Source of the DNA: Corella eumyota
Taxonomy: Eukaryota; Chordata; Ascidiacea; Phlebobranchia; Corellidae
Reading direction: 5' to 3'
Assembly (NCBI GenBank): GCA_963082875.1
Contig: OY720100.1
Span: 14,408,591 to 14,472,590 of the forward strand
Length of the DNA: 64,000 nucleotides
In this document: piece after piece, positions 11,801-26,800 of the stretch
How the letters are laid out: every line of letters begins with the position of its first letter
Numbering within the stretch: position 1 is the stretch's first letter
Notes under the pieces: generated by a model
Told to the model about the DNA's origin: nothing
The model's input: only the letters and a program-made list of their open reading frames with translations
Database searches by the model: none
Program-made: the position numbers and the translations under genes

Positions 11801-14800
11801 ACTATCTTAACATGTATTAAAAAGTTGATAAACACATCGATACCTTTTTGTACATCTTTTGTGTTGATTAAAAAGTTTATTTTTTTTTGCTTGAATCTTT
11901 GCTTGAATAACGTTGACATGAATGCACTACATTTAAGCAGTTGGTAAATTTTTTATGGTATTTAATGTATCAGTTAAAATATATTTAATACTACATTACA
12001 TACTACATTTAAAACTCACTATTAGTACCGGAGGCGTACAGATAAAATTTTAACTGCTAACTATGAGAAAAAGGGCAATGAAAATGTAAAAATGCCTCTT
12101 ATCAGCCAATTTAGATAAAGGCTAACTAGTGCTTGTAATAACACTACAAAAGATAACAAGTTATTGCACATACAACTATTATAATAACCTAAATATAGTC
12201 GATATTGTAAGATGAAACTAACCAATCACTGTGAAAATAGTTCAGGATAGGTTGTTTTCATTCTATCATTATCAGACTAATATCTACTACAATAACACAT
12301 TATCTATTATTTTTAACATTGTCAAATTATATTTATGATTTTTAAAAACGGTTTTTATTTTGAATATTAATTTGTTGCGGGGATAAACAAAAATGTGTTA
12401 AAATATCGTTTTTTTACGCATGTACTGTCATGTTAAAGTTAAACTTACTTTAACGCACGCTGTTTTTAATTTTGGGTTAAAAAACTTGTTTTAAGGGAAA
12501 ATACGAACTTAAATTTATTTTACTAAAAAAGGTAACGTTTATGCTTGTTTATTGTTAGTTTAATTACTTTGTATTTTGTATGCATTGTTCGATAGACCAC
12601 GTGGCCGAGTGGTTTTATTGCTTCTTTTATTTTTAGTTTTTTTTTATTTTGATCCTAAAGTCTTCAAGTTTAAATCTTGGTTATGGCACTCATTTAAAAA
12701 CATTTTTTTAAATTGGTTTATTGTCTAAATTGATTAAATATTTGACCGACAGCAAGGCGTAGTGTTAAAAATATTTGCTTTGCAGAATAAGGTCCTGGGT
12801 TTGATCCCCACTGCTTTCTTTGTTTTTATTAAGTCATTGTTACATTTTTAAGTAAGACATAAAAATATAACTTATTTATGCCGAGTTAGAACTTAATTAT
12901 CTAAGTTATTATCAAGCATATAATTATTAATTTGAAAACTGCTAAGGCAATCGAGACTGGGTCAAAGTAACAAAGGTTACTCTGTATTCATGCTGCAAAG
13001 TTGTTTTTTTCACATCATGAATGAAAAGATAAAAAAGAATATATTTTGTTTAAATAAATATATATAAAATTTTTGTAAATGTAATTAACGATTCCCAAAG
13101 TTATAGAAAATTATAAATTTTTATATCTAATTAAAAAAAAAAAATTTTAACTTTGTTTTGCGCTGTTATTTCTTTTAAAAATTGTTTTTTGTTAAATTTA
13201 TTTTTTTGTTTTTTAGTTTATGTAAAGCTGGAAAATGGAATTGTTCTTCACAAGATTGTGGCGCCATCGTGACTTGTCCAAACAACTTAATTTTCAGCCA
13301 CACGGTGATACTATGCGACCAACTAACATGCAAAAATATCGACAGGTTTAAAAAAAGTTTAAATTATTAAAAAAATTATAATCTCTAGTTATAATATTCT
13401 GACCTTCAAAAAAAATTAATTTATTTTATTGTTTTTTTTTCCAATTTTGTGATTTTTTTAGATTGCCAATAATGATGGAAAGAGGGGATTGCGACGCGGA
13501 AATTAGTTTTGAAGGGTGCAAATGTAAACCTGGATTTATTTTAGAGGTAAGTGATTCAATTTATTCTAAATTATTTATAAATGTCAAATTTTTATGAGTT
13601 CAGTGATCATTTCTACAGGATAAATTTTTATTATTTTCAAAATATTTGTAACAAACATTTGCCTATGATATTTTGCCTATGCATCAAAAACAGAGTTTAT
13701 TTTTATATTTTGAGAACCCAAAAATGTTGTAGATAAAGGGGTTACCTATACATTTTATTAGATTAAACAGCTAGCATGGTTTAAATGAATTAAGATAAAT
13801 GAACTCTAACCGATTTCAAATCATTTAATTCAGTATGTTTTAGAATTTTAAAATGATTTAAAACAGCAAAACTTTAAAGTCATATGTTAGCGATATTTTT
13901 ATACCTAAAAATTAATAAAGTTGGTGTCCCTGAACACAAAAATGATTTTAACTTTACATAATTTCATCTACTTTTTAAGTTACACAACTTTAAAAAAAAA
14001 ATTAAAATTAATTAAAAAAAAGAAAGGGGAAGCCCTGTTTGTGATGACGTAGAAAGTACTAGCTTTCACTATGCTACTTGGTACTTTCTACGTCACACAT
14101 AAAATATGGTAACCTGTTTTTTTTATGTTAATCATTTTCCAGTATTTTTGAAAATTAAATTGCAAGTACCACAGACATTTTTTTAAGGTTTTAAAGCCAT
14201 TTTGTGATTCATTTTCAACCATACTAACATGTTATATACATCACTTACAAAATTGCAAAACTCTGTAACATAACACTTCAACAATTTTTAAAAAGTTTAA
14301 ATTTATTTCTATTCACAACTTTCATTTTACTTTTATCTTGTGGTTAACTTTAGTTGGAACCAAGTAAAATGTAAACCATTTTTTTGTCTGCCTAAATATG
14401 TAATTTTTAAGAACATGCTTTTTTATTTGATTTATGGGTTTCATTTTATTGCTTTACTCATTATTTATTTGCCAAGGCGGTTTAATGTTTATTTGCCAAA
14501 TAAAGGCTGGTTGTAGTTCTAACTAAACTGATATGACTTTTTGATACTACTAGATGACATATGCCAGAAAAAAATTTAATTTTGAGTTTTTTACCATCTC
14601 ACAACTTACACAATCAATATTTATTCTAAACAGAAATGATGTAGCTGTAATTAAATATTAAATACTAAACTAATTTATACAATAAACACTTTTTTTTTGT
14701 ATATATATTAACAGTTAAATATAAGTTAAGGTTTTAAAGTAAAAGAATACACATTTATAACAAATTGATATACAATAATTAAAAAAACAAAACGGTTAAG

Positions 14801-17800
14801 CACTTCACCATGCTAGTTTTTATGATGGGACAATTTAAAAAAAAATCAAAAAATTTTTTGGATTTTTTTTCTTAAGCTTACTTCCACACAATCATTCTCT
14901 CTGCTGTTCAGTTCAAGCATGTCATCAGAACCAGTTAAAACCGGTTTAAACTCGTAATCAACCATCTCTAATGTATCATGCCAATCCACTTTAAGTTTCC
15001 ACACCTGACCTTCTTTTTGAACCAAAAGCGAAACTGCTTTTTTGTTTTTCTTGTCGAATATAATTTCGTAATCTGAGCTTTCTTTCACCTGGGAAAATAG
15101 GAGCAGACTTTCGCTTTCCGGGAGAACTTCTGCCGGAAAAGTGCTGTTTTCTGGCGGGTTTACTTGCGTGAGTGTTGCACCTGTTTTGTTGATGATTTTT
15201 ACAAAACCGAAAGTTCCGGGAATGGGCTGAACGTCACTAGGTTTAGGTGGGGCCTTACCTAGTAAAAAACAAATAAAAACGTTAATTTTCACCCACAAAA
15301 AAACATAAGAAAACAGCTTTCAAAATTTTGATGATATATTTTCAAAAACAACATAATTAAATATTAAATCCAACTATTAATTCTATTAAACACAATGCTA
15401 ACTATTTTAAAATTTCAAACTATTTCTTTATTTCGGTATACTAAAATTATGGTTTTTAAATAAGCTTAAACATTATTAAACTAAATGTGAATTAATAATG
15501 TAATATTAACACACAATATTAGGTCCATTTTTTTGTACGAAAAAACAAACAGATATATTTTTTTAATTTACCTTTTTTTGGCTTTTCGTCATTATTAGTT
15601 GGGATATCAGTTCTGTGAAAATGTTCAGCAGTTTGCTCAGCTTTTGTTGATTTGTTTCCTGATAATTTATATTTTGATGATTTAAAAAAATTCATGATTT
15701 TAAATTTTTAATTTTTTACAAATTTTTGCTAAAAAGTAAGTAGTAATTTTTGTTTTGTGATTAAACATAATTTTTTTTATTTTTTTTTCTTAAAATTTGC
15801 ACAAATTAAATTATATTATTTATTTTATTTTAATTAATATATATTTTATAATACCAAACATTTTTTAAGAATGACATTTAAATAAAAATAATTTAATTTA
15901 GGTAACACAACCTTAAAGTTGGTTTAAAAACTCGTTTACAATTTAAGCTAGTTTACTACTCAAAATAAAAAATTTAACAGTTTTTTAAATTTTTTTTTTT
16001 TTAGTTTTGATTTTATTCAAAAATTACTTTAAAATTTAACCGGATTTTGTTATTTAAACCTATCATTAAATTTAAAATAATTTAAATTAATTATGGCATG
16101 AACTTTTTTTTATAAAAAATACTGTTATCTAACCAGCAAACTACTCAACTGAAGTTCAGTTTGTTTTCCTAAATACAAGACTTCAAATGACTTTAACAAG
16201 TGGTAGCTAAACACACACATATGTCTTTTCACCATAAACAAATACTAAACACTTGAGAATATATTAAAATCATCTTTAATCATCTTTCAGTTTACACTTT
16301 TTTCTGGGTTTCGAATTTTATTTAAAATTTAATTTTGATAATTTTTTCAAGGTTGTTACATTTTTTTTAAAGAGTATTACATTATTTGATATTGTTTATT
16401 TTTTTAAATATTTTTTGTTATTTCTAAAACTGAATTTTGTATTATAACTGCCTTATTTATTTTAAATATCAATATAAAATTTTTTTTAAACTAAGCATAT
16501 CTTAAAAGTAAAAAAAACTGTATTAACTAACTTCAAAAAAAAATAATTCAAAATAACTTTATACTCAGTCTAATGGCTCTCATTATTACATACATAATAT
16601 CTAAAACAAAATTTCATTTTTAATATTTTTTTGGGCGTATTTTTTTTGCCTAAACTAACATATTATCTTATTTCTTTTATAACCGCCCCATTGCTATTTG
16701 TACTTCATTACACGTATTACCTTTCTCTTTAATTTCAGAGACTGGATTTTATCACAAATAGAAAATGACTGGTTTTTTCTGTTCGGTTGCTATAATGTTA
16801 TTCTAATATTGACTTTGTGTATTTTTAACTCAAATATTAGATTTTAAAGTTTTTAAAACCTAATATTTAAAAAATTGAATTAAAAAAGAATTATTCAATT
16901 TTATTGGTTTTCAAATTCAGTTAAAAAAAACACTTAAATTTGTTTTAATATTTTTAAATAACTAGTCAAAAATAATTTAAAATTAAAATAAATAACATTA
17001 TTTTTAAAATTTTTCTGCTTATACAGTTACTCTATAATAACATTTTTACTTTAACTTTAATTTTAAAATTAAAAAAATCAATTTTTTTGTACCGGTAATT
17101 TTTCATATTAAATTATAATCTTTGTTATTTCAGGATAACAGATGTATTTTGCCTTCCGATTGTCCTTGTTATTTTAGTGGATTGATTTACGAGAAACATC
17201 AAACGAGAAAGCAGGATTGTAATACTTGGTAAATACTTAAGCCTGAATATTTGATTTTATTGTTACTTGACATTTATGGTTTTTATTGTCAATAATTTTT
17301 TGAGCTACTTTTAATATCTATTTTTTAAATAGCAATTTATTAACTCCTAAATATATTTTTAACTATTTGTTTATGCATTATTCATAACAACACTGTTTAT
17401 TGTGTAAATATTAATGTGTATTTATAGTTAAATAATTAAAATTAATTAACAAATTTTTTACATTTTTTTTTCTATTTTTTACTTATGCATTTTTAAAAAA
17501 AATTTTCTTGTATATAGCACTTGTGTTGGTAGAAAATGGGATTGTACTGAAGAAAAATGTTCTGCTCAATGCATAGCAACTGGTGATCCCCATTTTATTA
17601 CTTTTGACGGGGCTAAATACTCTTTTCAGGTAAATCCTTATTCTTTTCTCTAATTTTTTTTCCGTAGTCTTAAGTTACAATAGGCAGTTTATTTTGGATA
17701 AGGGTTGTATGCTGTAAAACAGGGGCTTTATACTAAGGGCTAAATAACATTGGGTAAGGGTATGTTAATTTATTAGGGATATTTACTATTGGGTGTAAGT

Positions 17801-20800
17801 TTATAACAAAAGTAAAGGGTTTATAAAAATTTTTTTTTGTTTATATTTTTATCCTCAATGTGGGAAGGTCTTATGCGCGACCTAAACATGAAGTAACATC
17901 AGTTACTCCAACCCAGTCTCAAGTTTCCTGTGGTGGTTTAGGATATTATAGATTATAATTGCCTGGTAATTATGCTGCTGATTAAGTGCTGGCTCAGCAG
18001 GAGTTTATACCGTTTATAGTGCCTTACATTAGGGCGCTACAGCATGAGACCAGTGGGGATTGAACCCACGACCTCATAGTGGTATAGCAATTGTTCTTAC
18101 CACTACACAATGCTGCCGATGTATCTTACATATTGATCATGAGTATCTTAATTTTTAAAACTCCATATCAAATTTTTTTACCAAAACTTGGCATATTATA
18201 AGAAAATAAAGCTTAGATTTTATTAAAAAATTGACTTTATTTAGCAACACTTTTTTAGGGTACATGTGGCTATGTTTTAAGCCAAGAAATAAACGGATTA
18301 TTTTCAATTACATCAGAAAATATTCCTTGTGGATTTAATGGAGTAACTTGCACTAAATCAGTGTTTGTTACTGTAGGTAAGTAGCAAAAATTATAATTTT
18401 ACTAGTTACTTGGTTTATTAAATAAAACAATTGGTTTGCCAGCATGAGGTCAGTGGTTTAATTCTCACTTATTCCATGTTACAGCTGCTTTGAGTAAGGC
18501 TCTATAAACTGTAGACTTCTGCCAAGCCCAAAACTTATCAAAAAGTTAGTTATCTGGCAATATGTTCAATAATATCCAAAACTGCCAAAGGCAACTACAA
18601 CTGGGTCAGAGTAACAAATGTTACCTTAGGTTTAGCCTGTAAAGTCGGTCTTACAAAATCGAGAATAAAGATAAAAAAAATATTTACTTAGTTTGTGTGA
18701 TTTGATTTTTCTTTATATTTTTAAATTACTTTATAACTATTTTTTAGGGTCCAATACTGTCCATCTATTAAGAGGTAAAAAAATTACTGTTAATGGGGTT
18801 AGAGTTGCCAGGTTACCACGTCGCTATGGTAACCATGATGTCATCAAAAACATCGATGGCTCTAACAATGAAAATGGGTTTAACAACAGTTTAATCAACG
18901 AAAAAAATAATGATGGTGTTAACAATGATGTGACAACAATGGCAATAGATACATCAGGAATTTACATTATTGTGACTTGGCCTCATATTGGGTTATCCGT
19001 AATGTGGGATGGAGGTAAAAATTTTTTTTATTTTTTTCTGTAAATTTTTAAAGTAAACCAACATTGTTGTGTAGTGTTTAGAAACTTTAAATTTTTAGTG
19101 TTAGGTCTTGGGTTTGATTCTCACTGCTTTCTTTTATAAGGCCCTTGAGGCAAAATGCTATAAATTTATATCACACCTACCGGCAGCATGGTGTAGTGGT
19201 TAGAACCCTTGTCTTCACTATATGAAGTCTATGGTTTGATCCCCACTGCTCTCATGCTGTAGCGCACTTGAGTGAGACAGCATAAACGACATAAACTTCT
19301 GCTAACACTTAGTCAGCAGCTTATAATTAGAGGGCAATATTATTTATATTATCCCAAACTGCTAAATGCAACTCGCGACCGGGTCGTGGTAACAGACATT
19401 ACTCTATGTTAAGGCTGTGAAGTCAACCTTCCCACATTGAGGATAAACAAACACCGAAAAAAAGTTAATTAAAATTTTTAAATATTTTTTTCAGGGACTC
19501 GAGTTATTATCCAACTATCCTCTTCACATTTAAACAAAGTAGTTGGACTTTGTGGTAATTTTGATCATAATTTAGTCAACGATTTCACGACTCGTCATGG
19601 TTCTGTGGAGATGATACAAACAAATTTTGCTGACTCGTGGAAAGTGTCGCCCTTCTGTTCTGAGACTACCTCGGTTAAAAACTCTATTTTTGTTAACCCA
19701 TGTGAGGTCAGTAAAAAGTGTTTACTATTACAAAAAAAGTGTTTACTATTTAAAAAAAAAGATTTACTATTTAAAAAAGTGCAAAACTATTTATATAGCC
19801 TACTATTAAAAAAGTGTTCACTATTAAAAAGTGTTTGCTTTTTTGAAAAAAAAGTGTTTAATTTCAATTATTTGTTGAATTTTTTGTTAAAATATCTTTT
19901 TTTATATTATTTTTTAATTTAAATAACGTTAAACAAAGAACTTTTTAATTCAGGCAAACCTACATCGTTCTTCATGGGCGAGAAAAAAATGTAACGTCAT
20001 CGAAAACGGAAATTTATTTTCAGAATGTCGTCAACATGTTGATCATGTGAAATATTATGAATGGTGTGTGTACGATGCTTGTGCTTGTAATACAGGAGGG
20101 GATTGTGAATGTGTTTGCACAGCCGTAAGTAATTCTCATTATTCACAACTTTTTTTTAAAAGGATTTTTAAACATAATTTAAATATAACAAAACATAAAC
20201 TTCGTATTAAAAAGTTACCGGCAGCGTGGTGTAGTGGTAAGAACACTTGCCACACAACCATGAGGTCTTGGGTTTAATCCCCACTGCTCTCATGCTGTAG
20301 CGCCCTTGAGTAAGGCAATGTTAACGGTATGAACTTCTGCTGAGCCAGCACTTAATCAGCAGTATAACTATCGGGCAATTATAATTTATAATATCCCAAA
20401 CTGCTAAAGGCAACTTGAGACTGGGTCGGAGTAACTGGTGTTACTTTATGTTTAGGTCGTGCATTCGATCTTTGCACATTGGGGATAAAGATATATACAA
20501 AATATATAGATTATTTTAATTTTATAATGCACTACATCATAAAAACAACATCAATAATATTTTTTTTAATTTTTATGGTACAATTGTTAAAGTATATTTA
20601 AAAAGATTTTAACTTGTTAAGTCCTAAAAATTATAAAAAAATATCTACAGTATAAACAATTGTGCAATATACCGTATGACTACAACATTTATATTTTCTG
20701 TTATTTTATTTACCCACTAGATAGCAGCATATGCCCAACAATGCAACCAAAACAACGTCCCAATAAGATGGAGATCACAAGATTTGTGTCCACTTCAGTG

Positions 20801-23800
20801 TGAAAATGGAGCTCTGTATATGGAATGTGGTCCGGTTTGTCAGAAAACTTGCCAAAATAAAGGTGTAATATTTAAAAACTTCAGCTTTTATTAATATTTT
20901 AGTATAATAATTGTCGAAAATTGATTTTTAATATTCTTTTTGTGATTATTTTTATTTGGGTTTGATTTCTAGGGCTTTCTATTTTTAAGTTCTCTTAATT
21001 AGGCAAAAGGCAGCATAGTGCAGTGGTTAGAACACCAGGCTTCTCCACATCAAGTCTCGTGTTTAATACCTACTGCTTCCATGTTGTAAAGCACTTTAGT
21101 AAGGCAATATTAACGGTCTAAACCTCTGCCATGCCAAAAAAAACAAAAAGTTGTATATATAGCAATAACATTAAAAAAATTAAAATCTGCCAAAGTTAAC
21201 TTAAACTGGGTCTGAGCAACAAATGTAACCCTATGTTTAACTCTAAAGTCACCCTTTTTTAATAAAATAAAAAACAAATAAAAATTAAAAATTAATTTAG
21301 ATCAACTTCAAGCAAGTTATTGTTCTATACTGAACTGTGTTGAAGGTTGTTTCTGCCCATCTGGTACTGTTTTACACAACCAACATTGCATACCAACCCA
21401 TGATTGTCCTTGTTTTTATCAACAAGGTGAATACCAAGTTGGAACCTTGATTAATATTAATTGCCGGAATTGTTCTTGCGAAAATGGAAATTGGAATTGT
21501 GAGGTAAATTGATTTGGTTTTTATTTAATTCAATAGATTTAAAGATATAAATACATACTGCAAGCGTGGTGTAATGGTTAGAACACTTGGCTTTACTACA
21601 TGAGGTCTGGGGTTTGATCCTTACAGCTTTTATGCTGTAGCGCCCTAAGTAAGGCTCTATTTACGATATGAACTCCTGCTAAGCTAAAACACTTAATCAG
21701 CAGTTTAGTTTAGGCAATTATAATCTATAATATCCCAAACTGCCAAAGGCAACTCGAGTATGGGTTGGGGTAACTAATGTTACTCTATGTTTAGGTCGTG
21801 CAGTCGACCTTTCCAAATAGAGGATAAAGCTATATAAAAATATATAAATTTTTTAATTTATTAAAGGGTGAAAAATGTGGTTCTCTTGCACCATCTTGTG
21901 GCGAAAATAAGTTTTTTTGTCGAAGCAAATTTCAATGTATTCCAAATGTTTGGCGGTGTGATTATGAGTCGGACTGTTTTGATGGTTCAGACGAAATAAA
22001 CTGCAATCGGACACTGTCAGAGTGTCAGCTTGTTGGCGGACATTTTTGCGACGATAATAATTGTATTTCAATTCAAAATAGGTAAAAATATATTTGATTA
22101 ATATTTTTTTTAATTTAACAATAATATGTTTTGATAAGTTTAACTGGCAGCATGGTGTAGTGGTAAGAACACTTGGTACACCACACATGAGGTCATGGGT
22201 TCAATCCCTACTGCTCTCATGCTGTATCGGTCTTGAGTAAGGTGCTATAAACAGTATTAACTCCTGTTGAACCAGCACTTAATCAGCAACATAAATATCG
22301 GGCAATTATAATCTATAATATCCCAAACTGCCACAGGCAACTCAAGACTGGGTTGGAGTAACTGATGTTACTCTATGTTTAAGTTGCACATTCGACTTTC
22401 CCACATCAAGGGTAAAAATATATACAAAAAAAAGTTAATTAATGTAAACCAATAGTGTGGTAAAGTGGTAATAACATTTGGCTTCACTACAAGAAGGACT
22501 GGGTTCGATCCACACAGCTTCCATTGGTACAAACTTTTGTTGAATTAAAAAATAAATCATATTAATTATTGTGTAGTTTTACATTTATCTTATTTTTTAA
22601 CTTAAAAAATTTAAATATTTTAGATGCGATGGTATTGTACACTGCCATGACCAAACCGACGAACTTAACTGTGATGTCATAATTGATCATGAAATATGTG
22701 ACGAAAACCAATTCACTTGTCAAAATGGAAAATGTATTTCAAATGAGTTAGTTTGTGATGGGCATTATAATTGTGGGTTTGGAGACTTTTCAGATGAAAA
22801 CAATTGTGCTGAGGTAAAATTACTAAATTATTAGTGTTTATTTTTAAATATATATTTTTTCATATTTATTTATCTTGATTTAAAAAGGTCGACTTCACAA
22901 CCTAAACATAGAGTAACATCCGTTACTCTGACCCAGTCTCGAGTTGCTTTTGGCAGTTTAAAATATTATTTATTATAATTGTCTGATAATTATGCTGCTG
23001 ATTCAGTGTTGGCTCGGCAGAAGTTGATACCGTTTACAGCGCCTTACTTAAGGGTGCTACATGTATGGGAGCAGTGGGGTTTGAACCATGACCCTTATGT
23101 AGTGTAGACAAGTGTTCTGACCACAACACTAATTTTAAAAATCAATTATTTATTTTTAATTAGTTTATTTTTTTTTCAGGATTGCCCAATTTTAACTCAT
23201 GTTTCTTGCCATATTAACAACACTTGTATATTGCGCAGTAATTACTGTGATGGTATATCGCATTGTCCAAACAATTATGATGAAACAAATTGCAATTGTG
23301 ATGTCACATATTTCACTTGTGCTAGTCTACAGTGTGTGGAGAGGAGAAGTGTGTGTAATGGTATATGGGACTGTGAGCAAGGTATAGAAATAAAACAAAT
23401 TTTTAAAAATTTTTTGAAATATTTTTTCTCGATGTGAAAAGGCTGATTTAAAATTCTAAACATAAAGTAACATTTATTTCACTGACTCAGTCTCAATTTT
23501 GCTTTGGCGGTTTTTAATATTATTTTTAATATTGTCCAGTAATTAACCTGTACATTTTAACTTCGGCAAAAGTTTTGTCAAAGTTGCCTTACTCAAATGA
23601 CATGGGTTTGGTGACCATGCCATAACATACATAAAATCTTTGTGTTAACATTAATATTTGTGGCATTTTTTAAATCATTCAATTGATTTTGTCATTTTTT
23701 CCCATTGCATTAATGTAATATTTATTATATATTTGATTATTCATTGCCATTAATGCGCTAAAAACTGAAAAAACATAAAAGCAGTGGGAATCGAACTCAT

Positions 23801-26800
23801 GACCTTCTGCAGTAATGCCTAGTGTCATAACCATTCAATATAAAATTGATTTTAGTGTTTTTAATATACTTAATCGAAAAAACTTTGAAATTAAATTTTT
23901 CATTTAAAATAAAGGTGAAGATGAAATGAATTGTGATGCTGTAATAACACAAACTACACCAAGCATTAATATTTTAACAACTGCTTCAACAATTAATAAT
24001 ACAAATAATTCAGGTAAAAAAAAATCTTTCCTTAAATTTAAGAGAATTAATTTTGATATTTTTAAAAATGACAATATTTTTAATTTTTTTTATAATATTT
24101 TTTTAGATTGTCCCCAATTTAAATGTGAAAGTGAATCACCAAAATGTTTACTATGGTCTCAACTGTGTGATGATGTCATCGACTGCATTGACCAATCAGA
24201 TGAGACTGAATTCTGCTGGCAGGGTTGCCAAGTGGTAAATAATATACTTAAGTTATTTTGTCAGGGTTGCTAAATTTTAAATATTTAAAACAGGGTTTTC
24301 AAAATTAAATTGATTTTTTTTTATTATTTAAAACAGAGTTTCCAAAATTAAATTAATTTTTTTAATATTTAAAACAGGGTTTCCAAAATTAAATTGATTT
24401 GTCTTTAAATATTTAAAACAGGGTTTCCAAAATTAAAACGATTTTTCTTAAATATTTAAAACAAGGTTTCCAAAATAAAATAATTTTAATTAATATTTTT
24501 TTAGGATGAATTTTCGTGTGATGGTGGAACCAAATGTTTACAAATGGATCAACTTTGTGACGGAAACCCTGTTTGCCAGGACAAAAGCGATGAAAATATC
24601 GAAATTTGTGAAAACTTTAACTCAACTCATTTTGAATGCGAAGGGTGAGTTTGTTTTATTTTTAAAAATTTATTTTCAAAAAATTATTGATAATTCTTAT
24701 TCTTGTCAAGTTTAAAACTTAATGCTAGTTTAATGAATATTTAATATTTGAAGTTAACATAAATGGTTTAAGTAGCAAATTAAGTTTATGTTTGGGCTGT
24801 AAAGTGGAATTATATCAAATAGTGGTTAGAATTAAAAAAATCATGTTTTTTAAAGTTTTTTCGGAAGCTCTTTTGTTTAAAAATTATAAAAAATGGTTTT
24901 TAACTACAGAACCAAACTTAAAATGGTTGGCTTTTAAAATAAGAAATTCACGCTTTGTAATCTAATTAAAATACTAAATATGTAATAAACGCGCTTAGTG
25001 ATTGTAATACGGTTAATACTTTTAATTTTTTAACCCACTTAGGTAGCAAGAAGTAAATAAAATTTACATTAATAATTTTTTATTATTAAACTAACTGCTG
25101 TCTGGGTCTTAATCGTAAAAGTAAGTTTTAATTATTCTAAATTAAATTTTTTACTCAACGAATAGATAATTGACCGTATATAAGTAGAAAAAGTAAGTGT
25201 TTAATTGAGTATATTTACATTAGGATAGTTAAAGCAAATCTATATATGAAAAGAAATTAACAAATCTAATTAACATTAAGTATAGAAGTCAGTCTTGGAA
25301 GTAATCTTTTAATAATGTTGTTTGCAACGCACTACTTTTGGCAGGTCTCTAAAAACAAATTTAAAATCAATTTTAAAAACATTTTTTTTTGGAAAAGGAT
25401 AAAAATGTAATCACTATTTCTTTTAAAACAAATTAATATTAAATTAACTTTTCTTTAAATATGAAAATATTAAGCTTTACTAAAATGTTTTTTAAGAAAA
25501 ATGGTACTTTTTGTATGTTAACGGTTCCAATAGAGAGATACAAAACGCGCAAATATTTCCATGTCTTTTTCCAAAACTGTCACAAACTGGGTCATATATA
25601 TAAGGACAAATCTGACTGGTGATAGATGCACAAGGACATGTAATCTTAAAAAAAAACACAAAAAAATCAAATGTTAAAGATTAAGTTGGTGTTGGTATGT
25701 AGATGCATTACGTGGCTTCACCACAAGAGTTCCTAGCTTTAAAACCCACTGCTGGTACAGTAAAGTGCCCAAATATACTAACTTTAAAACACTTTGAACA
25801 GCAAAATTGACATTAAAAATGTCCAGAGTAAAAATGAAGTAACCTTTTTTAATAAGTAATAGTTAAATAATAAAAATACTTAAAGTTTTTTAACACATTG
25901 TTTTACACTAGTCAATAGCCTGTCCTAAGGTGCGGATTTTAATTGTTGTAATATAGCTGCAACTTGCAACTAAACCGGCAGCATGGTGTAGTGGTAAGAA
26001 TTCTTGCTACACCACACATGAGGTCGTGGGTTCAATCCCCACTGATCTCATGCTGTGGCACCCTTGAGTAAGGCGCTATAAACGGTATGAACTCCTGCTG
26101 AGCCAGCACTTAATCAGCAGCTTAATTATTGGGCAATTATAATCTATAATATTCCAAACTGCCACAGGCAACTCGAGACTGGGTTGGAGTAACTTATGTT
26201 ACTCTATGTTTAAGTCGCGCATTCGACTTTCCCACATCGAGGATAAAGATATATACAAAAAAAATATATTTACTCTTGATAATTTACCGTGCACCACAAA
26301 TGGCTTTATTTACTTTGTAGGCCTATAGATTAAATATACATGTATATACCATCCACAAAGCTTTATAATACATATAGATAATTTATTTAAGCATAATGTT
26401 CAATTATTTACTACTTACCGGTCTTCCAAGAGTTGATACACCGAACTTGTGATTTTCATTAAAATTCTGAAACTGACAATACGGTGCAGACTCTATAAAA
26501 AAACATGAAAAAAGCATTTCATAAAATTTAAAATATTGTTGGATTTTAAAATTTGCTAAAAAAATAAACATATTGTTGCATTGACATATCTTTAATTTAA
26601 AAAAACTGCCTGTTTTAAACTAAATATAAGCTAACATTTGTTACTCTGACCCAGTCTTAAGTTACCTTTGACTGTTTAGGATAGCAAAAACTATAATTGC
26701 TTAGTAATTAACTCTCTGATCAGAAGGGAATACCATGTAAAGTACTTTACCTATGGTTTAAATGAATTTACATTATTAATAAAGTCATTATAAAATTATA

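Noticed and set aside
19605-19922. 105-codon plus-strand ORF
   Set aside because: The first half is SCO-spondin exon 25 in its true frame; after the donor at 19707 it runs into the intronic tandem repeat.
20217-20290. Apparent tRNA gene (A and B boxes well spaced)
   Set aside because: The same head is repeated with the same downstream body throughout the window, so it is the SINE head and not a tRNA gene; no clover-leaf acceptor stem closes.
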